Shown: positions 56,693-64,000 of the stretch, piece after piece
Numbering within the stretch: the stretch's first letter is position 1
Layout: every line of letters starts with the position of its first letter
Source of the DNA: Bigelowiella natans CCMP2755
Taxonomy: Eukaryota; Cercozoa; Chlorarachniophyceae
NCBI GenBank assembly: GCA_000320545.1
Contig: ADNK01000826.1
Location: 1-64,000 of the forward strand
Reading direction: 5' to 3'
DNA: 64,000 nucleotides
The notes under the pieces: generated by a model
Seen by the model: only the letters and a program-made list of their open reading frames with translations
Told to the model about the DNA's origin: nothing
Database searches by the model: none
Made by a program: the position numbers and the translations under genes

Positions 56693-57782
56693 CTTGTGTG
56701 TGTGTGTGTTTGTGCGTGGGTTAGTGTGTGTGTATGTACGTCATACGCATTATCGACCGGACCTTTTCATGTGATGAACTTCTCCTCGCTGCACCGCTTT
56801 ACGGGCACCTGCTAATGTTGTGAAAGTCACGTACGCACAACCCATAAACACTTTCGATCCTTTCTTTTCCTCTTCAAGCCATGTAACCTAAGGGAAAATC
56901 ATTTCTGTAATATCCTTGAAGTGTTGTATTTAAATCATGGAAACCTCAGTCACTTTTCCGCACTCAGAAAATAGTTTTTTGATAGCTGCTTCGTCAACTT
57001 TGAAGTTTAAATTCGACACGAAAACTTTTCTTTTGGCGTCATTTGTAGTTGTCGCAGCTTCAGGATCTTGTTTCGTCTTCGGATTTTCTACTTCGGATGC
57101 AGCTGATGGTTGATTGGAGACAGAAGGAATATCCATTGAGCTATCGCCTCCCTTTTGGTCAGCTGCCAAGTGATCTGAACTCTTTTCATTCGTCATTTTA
57201 TTCAGTTTCTTTACGGAATCCTTTTTAACATTCGGCTCTCCTTTTGCCTGCAATAAAAAACAGGTTATGAGAAAACACGTTGGGTTGAATAGATTATTTG
57301 TTCTGATGCCTGCTGTAAAGCTAGCTTTGCCTTCTTGAATTTCTAAATTGATATAAGCAAGTTTCAAATTGTGCCATCTCAACGCATACTATTGATTTTA
57401 CCTTTTTGAGAGTTCTATCCTTCTTATTCTCTCTCCATGCGGCCCTGGCTTCTTTCATCTGTCGATTAATTGGAGAGGTTGGTGCAAGCGTACGCCAAGG
57501 CGCGATTCATCATTACGAGACTCTGCAACAAATAAACGAACTTTTCTTCGTCTTACTTTGATCCTAAGTTTCTTGATGATGGTATTCTTGCTTTTGGAAA
57601 CAAAATTTTGTTTACAGGAGCTACTATGTTGTTCCACATCCCCAGATACGCTCTTGTGTCCGTTCGATGAGGTACCACCTTTCTTCATCTCTATTGCCAT
57701 CTTCGCCTGAAATTAAGTTCTTTGTGAGCTTCTGAACTCTTCTACGAAATACCAATTCGACCTGAAGCAGCTCCTGCTTCAT
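56137..57782 (-). CDS. Two-RRM RNA-binding protein, RBM34/Nop12-like (320 aa, 7 exons)
   Basis: Exons: 57782-57762, 57706-57557, 57458-57402, 57247-56945, 56887-56763, 56510-56462, 56394-56137, phases consistent. The N-terminal half is Lys/Ser-rich and disordered. RRM1 (about residues 155-235) has RNP2 KVFVSNLNF and RNP1 MGCAYVTF. RRM2 (about 238-315) has RNP2 SCFVGNLPF and RNP1 KGCGFVEFH. A basic tail RKIRLRPKNHV ends the protein. The arrangement of a basic N-terminus and two adjacent RRMs near the C-terminus resembles RBM34/Nop12, a nucleolar factor in large-subunit rRNA maturation; this is an assignment by layout. The intron between exons 5 and 6 carries (AT)n and TG tracts. Confidence 0.82.
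56640..56735. repeat. (AC)(AT)n(TG)n compound microsatellite
   Basis: Pure AT at about 56648-56690 followed by TG-rich sequence, inside an intron of the two-RRM gene. Confidence 0.9.
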
Positions 57783-58425
57783 TATTTTGAATTCCTGTTC
57801 CGATATTACATATTGTTGATTAGGTCACGTGAGGTTCACATTGATCTCGAGTGGCTACAGGATCTTATATCCTATGAACGGCTTACATATTGACTTGCAT
57901 ATTAAATGTTTGCGCAGGGAGGACGTGCAGGATTTAAATGACATGTGCAAATATAAAACCGATTTTTCCCAGAAAATGAATTGTGCACAGGACCTTCTTA
58001 AGTTTCAAGTTTAATTTATCCTTCCTCCACGCAGCTCTTGCTGACTTCATCTGTAATTGCTTGTGTTTAATGGGATCATTCCTGCCTGAAGTTCTTAAGA
58101 GCCTTAATTATTACCTTGGTTCTCAGTATCTTTATTTTGGTTTCACTTTTCATCCTGGTCCACTTCGTACCGCCCCCTCTGCTTCAGTCGGTGTGCACGG
58201 GAAATGAAACGAGCAACTTCGATGCGACAAATAATAATCATGTCGCTGAGAGAAAATCCCTTGTATGTTCAACCAAAGAAGATGTCAGGAGATGAGCTCT
58301 GAAAACCATAGGTAAAGTTGTTTGTGCGACAACTTAAAAGGAGTGTCGTCAAACACCGAATTACATTTGCAAGTTGGGCTAATACGGTACCCTGCTCGCC
58401 GCCCCCCGACGAACAAACACGCACT
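57783..58425. promoter_or_regulatory. Divergent promoter region (RRM / J-domain genes)
   Basis: 643 bp between divergent starts. An in-frame extension of the J-domain ORF upstream of its first ATG (to 58318) lacks an ATG and is likely 5' UTR. No other coding evidence. Confidence 0.45.
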
Positions 58426-60663
58426 ATGACCGCCGAAGAGGAGCAGAGCATCGACGATCCATTCGCTCTATATGAGAAGCAGATACAGAATATTCAGCAG
58501 CCGAAAAAGACTTCTGTAGAACAGAAAAAATCTGGGAAGGGAAAGGGAAAGGAACAGGAAGCAGATGAAAATGAAGATGAAGATGAAGACGAAGACGATG
58601 CCTTTGATGATGAAGATTTGTTCCAGGACTCTGTAACTGCATTATTTTTGGTCGATACGAAATCACTTGCAAACACTAATGAGAAAAAGCGAAAAGATTG
58701 GCTAAAGGCTACGATATCTGCAATAGCGGGTGCATTAGAGTGCGATCCTTCCGACATCGAATTCGAATCAATCAGGAGGGTCGTCAACAGCTCGGATAAA
58801 AAAGCTAGAGATGATGCTAACTCAGACAAATCTGGTGAGTCTGATCCTAAACCTACGGGGGAAACTAAGTCACAGAAACAAGATGGGAAGGTGCAACTCG
58901 CCCTCTTCTTACGTATCTCCTGCAAGGATCGGGAGAAATTGGTGGCCGATTTAAAGAATTTCAAACCTCTGAAATATAGCAAGGGTACTAAATTTGAAAG
59001 CTCAGTAATCTGTAAAGGGATGAAAGAGCCAACTCGATCTCGAGGCGACTGCTCGTGCTGTGGTTCAACTAGCCTTATAGTAATGGTGCTCTTTCTAGCA
59101 TTTCTACTATTCATGAAATCCCAGCAAGAATTCTTAAGCCCTGAGGGTATGGACATCCAATCTCCTCCAACAATGGATTATTATAAAATTCTGGGCGTGC
59201 CCAATACCGCTGCGTCTTCCAAGATAAAATCAGCGTACAGAAAGCTAGCTAGGAAATACCATCCAGACAAGAATCCCAACTGCGCCAACTGTGAAGCTCG
59301 AATGCATGAAATATCTGAAGCATACGCAGTACTTTCCGACAAGTCTCGCAGAGAACTGTATGATAGCGTTGAAATGAACTTTAAGCCTTTACCCTCCGAG
59401 TCAATAGATATAGGAACTGATAATTTCGGAGAATTGATTGAAGGCAGCGAGCCTGGGATGCTTTGGATTGTGCAGATTTACGCAGAATGGAATAGAGGAT
59501 GTATATCATTCTCCTCGGCTTGGGAACAGGTTGTACAAAGTCTTGATGATACTCAGGGAGTACGATTTGGCAGGATTCATGCCAAGCATCAGGAAGTTTT
59601 AACTAAGAAGCTTTCGGTAGCAGTGCGAATGCTGCCGATGGTGCTCTCATTTAGTGATGGCGAATTAATCCGGTCAGCATCATTTCAGGGAGACAACAGA
59701 AGAAATGTCAAAGAATTGAAACAATTCATATATTCTCACTTTTCGCAAGAGGTTTCCACAGTCAGAAGTGATGAAGCCTTACAGTTCTTGGCCCCTACTA
59801 CTGGGTTCGAAGGCCGTATACTCATTGTATCAAAACACCTCCAAGCACGCCCTTCTCGCTATGTGAAACACCTTCAAAACCACTTCAAGGGCGTCCTGAC
59901 GATTGCGCAAACTGACTTCGGTTCCCAAGAGGAACAGCTAAAATTCTTGGCCTCAAATTTCAAGCACCCACCAAAGCTTCCCTGTATTCTTTGGTCAAAA
60001 CCCGGAGGCGGATTTCAAGTAGTAGAAAATGTGAAGGCTAAATCTTTGAAGAAAACTATCTACGACAACATCTTTCGTCAATTCGCTCCAAGCTTGACTC
60101 CATCAGTCTTCAATTTCCGGTGTTTGGATATGGCATCGGATGAGCATACAGGTTGCTTCCTTCGTCTGAAAAAGGATTCTGACGACTCCAATGAAGCAGC
60201 TGAGGAATTTAATCACATCATGATACAAGGAAGTAAGACGTCACCCAAGCTTCAATTTGGAATTCTCGAAATCAGCCATCATCCTGAATTCAATACCATC
60301 AGCGCTGATTGTAAATCGGCAGCAGACTATGTTCAAATCTGCAAAGACTCCTTCACATTTTTCCGTAAAGGCACATCAGCAGGAAAAGTGCTCAAATACA
60401 TCGGAGGAGAGGATACCTTGGACGAGGATATAGTTGCGTGCAAGTCGGAAGGAAAAAGAATGCGACACTTTCATCAATCCCCCTTTTTTCTGGGCTTGAC
60501 CACCTTCGAGTTCGGTTTATTTATTTCAATAGTAATTGTTGTAGTAACGTCTAGCCAGTTTTTCCAATTTCAGTGGAGTTCCTTTTTGCAAGGGCTTGCT
60601 ATGGTTCTATTAGCAATTTCTGCGCTAGGCGGTCTCTTTAGCTTTCGAAATTACTCCATGTAA
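58426..60663 (+). CDS. J-domain membrane protein with degenerate thioredoxin fold, DNAJC16-like (745 aa)
   Basis: Single exon; start at the first ATG (MTAEEEQSIDD). Order: acidic N-terminus; a charged region with a long Glu/Asp run; a first membrane segment STSLIVMVLFLAFLLFM (about 215-232) preceded by CSCCG; a J domain at about 251-320 (MDYYKILGV, intact KYHPDKNPN with HPD, SDKSRRELYD); then a thioredoxin-like domain starting LWIVQIYAEW where the usual CGHC is NRGC, so one cysteine is lost. A long C-terminal region resembles the tandem Trx-like part of DNAJC16. Two hydrophobic helices (about 690-715 and 722-741) close the protein. Expected to be an ER-membrane Hsp70 co-chaperone. The first TM before the J domain is unlike the cleaved signal peptide of animal DNAJC16. 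No introns in 2.2 kb. Confidence 0.85.
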   Translation: MTAEEEQSIDDPFALYEKQIQNIQQPKKTSVEQKKSGKGKGKEQEADENEDEDEDEDDAFDDEDLFQDSVTALFLVDTKSLANTNEKKRKDWLKATISAIAGALECDPSDIEFESIRRVVNSSDKKARDDANSDKSGESDPKPTGETKSQKQDGKVQLALFLRISCKDREKLVADLKNFKPLKYSKGTKFESSVICKGMKEPTRSRGDCSCCGSTSLIVMVLFLAFLLFMKSQQEFLSPEGMDIQSPPTMDYYKILGVPNTAASSKIKSAYRKLARKYHPDKNPNCANCEARMHEISEAYAVLSDKSRRELYDSVEMNFKPLPSESIDIGTDNFGELIEGSEPGMLWIVQIYAEWNRGCISFSSAWEQVVQSLDDTQGVRFGRIHAKHQEVLTKKLSVAVRMLPMVLSFSDGELIRSASFQGDNRRNVKELKQFIYSHFSQEVSTVRSDEALQFLAPTTGFEGRILIVSKHLQARPSRYVKHLQNHFKGVLTIAQTDFGSQEEQLKFLASNFKHPPKLPCILWSKPGGGFQVVENVKAKSLKKTIYDNIFRQFAPSLTPSVFNFRCLDMASDEHTGCFLRLKKDSDDSNEAAEEFNHIMIQGSKTSPKLQFGILEISHHPEFNTISADCKSAADYVQICKDSFTFFRKGTSAGKVLKYIGGEDTLDEDIVACKSEGKRMRHFHQSPFFLGLTTFEFGLFISIVIVVVTSSQFFQFQWSSFLQGLAMVLLAISALGGLFSFRNYSM

Positions 60664-61413
60664 TGTATCAGAGCTATATACATAACAAGGATTGTATTTA
60701 AAAAATTGAGGCCAATGGTAACATTGCTTGCAAGTCAAATGCTGTGATGGCTCAAAGCAATCTCTAGCGCTAAGAATATCTTCTTATCAGTAGATAATGT
60801 ACATACATGCGCATCAGTCACGTGACATAATAAGTAAGTGCGTTGTGTCTATTGCAGAGTATAATGCATAAGAGCAGGCAGGATACGATACGCTGGCTAG
60901 CTAAGACACCTGCGCTGCTGCGCTATGCACATCAACAGTAGCTCTGCATGCGATACAGCCGACTAACAAAATGCACCTCAATACTATACGTATTTGACTG
61001 CGTGAGCATCAACGTTGCCAACCAGCTACAATAGAGACACACTTGTTGCACACACCACGTACCATGCATTGCATGCACCGGTTTTTGTTCTAGAAATTTA
61101 CCAATTTTATTGCTGGCCGCCTTGCAAATTGCATAAACGTAAATATGGAATAATAGACACAGTAATATCAATATATATTGCATATATGTTTTATTACATG
61201 TCTATGATTGGATGAGGTACTTTCAGACTTGTGCACGCAGTCACCCCACACGCCACACGCATTGGAAACAAAGCTCATGTGTGGACCCGGAACATGACAA
61301 CAAGTAGCACTGGCCATGCAACATGCATATACTATATTTTACATGGATAAAGAGTGACATTTATCATGAAATATTCAGTATTTTTGTACATGAAATGACT
61401 TATTTAGATCTCA
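60664..61413. other. Intergenic, no gene supported
   Basis: Converging genes. Contains GGCTAGCTAAGACACC (60893-60908), CATGCATTGCATGCACC (61064-61080) and TATATGTTTTA-rich sequence; no conserved frame. Confidence 0.55.
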
Positions 61414-62870
61414 TTAATTTCCTCTGTCTTTCTTACTCAATTCTTCCAGAAATTTCCGGGTCCAACCAATGCTGAAAAGGAAAATATTTATTTGGATGGC
61501 ATAAATCATTAGCAAATAAAAAGAATACCTTGCGCCAGGAGGTCGTGATGTTTCAATTGTATCTAAGATAGTTTCAAATTCGTCGAAAGTCCGCTCACCG
61601 GGAAATTGGGCCCCTGTTAAAGATAGCAGCTCTCTTGTAAGTACTTTTAAATATATCATATTATGTATAAATATAGTATATCTGAAAAATTGCTTTCATA
61701 CCATCTATTTCCCATGTTGGATAGCCAGCGAGTGCAGTGCATGCCAAAGACTTTGTTGCAGTATCTTTTCCATCTTCAGCACACTGAAATTTTTAGCAAA
61801 TGAAAGAATTATTAACTCGAAATGTTTCTGAAGATATAAGAGAGAAAGAAGTCTCCTCGAACAACCTCAATGTATTTTATCTTCTTCATCGCTTCCTTCC
61901 CAAACATGTTTTTTTGAGAATTGCAGTGTGGGCACCAGTAAGCTCCATACATTATAGCCCCAAGCTTGCCCAATCGCGATGCAATCTAATATTTATGACA
62001 CAAATTTACATTCCAGAGTTTTCATCCTACGCCCCGCCCCTTTCCTCTGCCATCACCACCATAACGGCAACGGTCATTCCAAAAACTATCATCACTATAA
62101 AGTCTTCCACTACTTGAATTGCGCGTGTTGTTGATTCTGACGTGACTTCTGGTGCTTCCCAGCCTTCTTCTGGGGTTCGGACATTATCCTATGAATTAGA
62201 ATCGTTATTCATCCAAATGTATACGCTGCTATTCAGAAGGATCTGGTTGCAATAAAGACTACCACGAATGCATACGATGGATCCCATCGCTGCGCACGAG
62301 CGCTCCTCCCTCTCGCGTCTGACAGAGACGCAAGAAGCACTGATGAACCAGCAAGCATATACCGTCTTCTTGCGAGCGCGAATTTCGAATTCTCTTGGCC
62401 GAAAACGTCATTGGCTTTTGAAGAGCTCAAATCAGAATCTCTTAAGCTGGGTGGCTCATTCTTTAAGATTTGAATGCGAGCATCGTTAAAACGACGGCGA
62501 CCACCGCGGGCATTGGAGAAGGAATGTCGTCTCAATAAGGAATCCATTTGGCGAGTCTGAGCTTGCTTATTTGCGCTGTAAAACCAGCAAGTTAAGTTGA
62601 AAGTCAGTTGAAATTGAAATCCAAGACACATATTTCTGGTGATGTAAATATGTTACGGGAGATCGTTTTGTACAGTTCTGTTGGTTTACTCGTTCTTATT
62701 CAGAGTAGTACGCACTTGCTTCTTATAACCCCTTGGATGAGGTGTCCATGGTCAAGATTAATTAGGGACATCACGATTATCGATGCCACAAAAATGACAG
62801 AAGTAAGTGGGCGAGTGTGCAGCGTCAGTATCCCATTAGTTGAGCTCCTCCTAAGGTAGATACGATCCAT
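61414..62870 (-). CDS. Thylakoid-lumen thioredoxin related to the VKOR/LTO1 C-terminal domain (302 aa, 7 exons)
   Basis: Exons: 62870-62730, 62556-62263, 62188-62060, 61985-61866, 61783-61702, 61613-61529, 61471-61414, phases consistent. Residues 1-47 contain an ER-type signal core (TSVIFVASIIVMSLINL). Residues about 48-125 are basic and Ser-rich, and a twin-arginine-like lumenal signal follows (ARRRYMLAGSSVLLASL, then ARA). A short TM-like stretch (FIVMIVFGMTVAVM) precedes the thioredoxin-like domain: GAIMYGAYWCPHCNSQKNMF with a CPHC active site, YIEC and a second Cys in SLACTAL, then GYPTWEIDG. This is the pattern of the Trx domain fused to VKOR in plants (LTO1) and cyanobacteria, but no four-helix VKOR domain is encoded here. 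Likely role: disulfide formation in lumen proteins. Confidence 0.82.
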
Positions 62871-63509
62871 CATCAGGCTGAGGAATGAGAATCGGTTATA
62901 TCTTCAAAGTGTGGACGTTTTACTAATTCATGGATTGGCACCTTGCCTCCTCTTCCCAATGAGGATGAGGCGTGAGCATCATGTCCTTCCTCCTCTCGAT
63001 GATTGTCCTGCACACACGTGCTTTCGATGCGACCTAGTCTCTCTTATCGAATTCACCTCCTTTTGCACACCAGCGACATCCTAGCCGTCCCACAAGCAGT
63101 ATTTGTCAGGAGAACGAGTTTCCACAAACCGTTGTCACAGTAATTGTACGTGCAAATGAGGATGACGACATAGAGTTATCGATGTCGTCCTGGATGGGGT
63201 GATAGACTAGATCTTTAACTGTTGAACAGTGAAATTTTCTTCCGAGGCGGTACCGCGCGAAACGCTCTGTAGATCTAGATCTATGGAGATACACGACAAA
63301 TTGCACATCTAATAATCTTCGGACACATTCGGACACGTCGGACACTTTCATATGGATTTGGTAGATGCGACAATGATATTTGGGTAAATTTGAGTGCATA
63401 CGATCGGCGTATCGGAGATATAGCTCTAAGAACAGTGTTCCCCCCATCATCACTTATCAATCAATCAGCAGCCAGGATTAAAGAAGTGGGTGATGGGTGA
63501 AAACAGCAG
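62871..63509. promoter_or_regulatory. Divergent promoter with TAGATCTAGATCTA and short tandem repeats
   Basis: Contains TAGATCTAGATCTA at 63270-63283, the same word that clusters upstream of the EF-hand gene, and three copies of TCGGACAC at about 63319-63346. A minus-strand frame at 63106-63453 has no family feature and is likely a shadow. Confidence 0.4.
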
Positions 63510-64000
63510 ATATAATCAAGGATCCTCGGGATATTTATTTGGGGGAAGCTATTAACGGAAGCAGAGAGGATCATCATATCATGGTCTCGAAAGGATGCAA
63601 GCGAGGGATCTTCGCGTCCGTCGGTCTGTCTTCCTCAACCTGTTTTATCGAGTTGCTCTCATGTATTCGCTATCTGCGCAGCATTTGTTCTTCTCTGGGG
63701 GATAATTTTGGGCGCTAATGCTCGGTGGTACATTGAATGGAAAATTAGAAGTTATATTCTAAACCAGGTAAAGGGTAAAAGTTTTGCAATACAAACAAAT
63801 GTGGTGGTGACAGACATACCATTCGTGATCGATCAGTACGTAATTATCAACGAAAAAAATGATGTACCTGCGGGAGTCTGGAAATCCTTCGAAGTGGTAA
63901 TGGAGCTTCTGAGAACACAGATTCTTTTGTTTAGAACCTGAAACAAGTCCGTCCTTGTCGTCTTTCTTCGATATATTTATTAGGCTGGGAATAACTACAA
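63510..64000 (+). CDS. Unidentified gene running off the right edge
   Basis: Not recognised. One frame is open from about 63512 to 63769 without an ATG; it encodes EAERIIISWSRK and then a strongly hydrophobic segment (HVFAICAAFVLLWGIILGANARWYIEW). A donor GTAAAG follows NQ at 63769, or the frame continues through TDIPFVIDQYVIINEK and VPAGVWKSFEV to a possible donor at 63898. The hydrophobic stretch could be a membrane span or signal anchor. Start codon, exon borders and reading frame are uncertain and the 3' part is outside the window. Confidence 0.35.

Noticed and set aside
63106-63453. A 115-aa minus-strand frame near the right end
   Set aside because: No hydrophobic, repeat or domain signal; it covers short tandem repeats in a promoter region.

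Overview
The window is nuclear DNA from a eukaryote. Genes sit on both strands and most are cut into many short exons by introns of about 39-220 nt with GT..AG borders. Intergenic and intronic DNA is rich in microsatellites. Three predicted proteins carry an N-terminal hydrophobic signal sequence followed by a basic, Ser/Arg-rich stretch, and two of these (a PsbP-family protein and a thioredoxin) add a twin-arginine lumenal signal. That pattern, with two large PPR proteins and a sterol C-24 methyltransferase, points to an alga with a complex (secondary) plastid. The presequence I could read best has no Phe at the predicted signal-peptide cleavage point and the PsbP protein is green-type, so a chlorarachniophyte-like alga (compare Bigelowiella) is my best guess. 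The lineage is inference.

Layout. 1-7.2 kb (minus): end of an unrecognised gene, then a secreted LamG/Cys-rich protein whose 5' part (coiled coil, signal peptide) is probably the same gene. 8.06-8.48 kb (plus): small intronless EF-hand protein, with a cluster of AGATCTA palindromes in the shared promoter. 9.3-12.25 kb (minus): a 17-exon gene fusing a cupin to an L-2-haloacid dehalogenase, the most unusual protein in the window. 13.4-16.6 kb (minus): PIF1-family DNA helicase. 17.1-22.8 kb: complete Ty3/gypsy LTR retrotransposon with LTRs that look identical and a 4-bp target duplication. 23.5-26.7 kb (minus): unrecognised Cys-rich membrane or secreted protein. 27.2-29.0 kb (plus): CDK5RAP3/C53 (UFMylation, ER-phagy). 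30.0-31.5 kb (minus): plastid-targeted atypical SDR. 32.1-38.05 kb (plus): 15-exon PPR protein. 39.5-41.0 kb (plus): nucleotide-sugar-transporter family protein. 42.2-43.4 kb (minus): lumenal PsbP-family protein. 44.5-45.7 kb (plus): sterol methyltransferase. 46.6-53.0 kb (minus): 1551-aa PPR protein. 53.6-55.2 kb (plus): ubinuclein/HPC2 (HIRA complex). 56.1-57.8 kb (minus): two-RRM nucleolar-type protein. 58.4-60.7 kb (plus): intronless J-domain/thioredoxin-like membrane protein. 61.4-62.9 kb (minus): lumenal thioredoxin related to the C-terminal half of VKOR/LTO1. Right edge: start of an unidentified plus-strand gene.

Genes do not form operons. Many are divergent pairs with 0.5-0.9 kb shared promoters. 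The plastid set (PsbP, lumenal thioredoxin, SDR, one PPR) serves photosystem and redox or RNA functions, while the others are housekeeping: DNA repair, chromatin, ribosome assembly, ER quality control, sterols and glycosylation. Exon models were assembled by hand from splice borders, phase and family conservation. Where I quote a length in amino acids, the exon lengths sum to an open frame.
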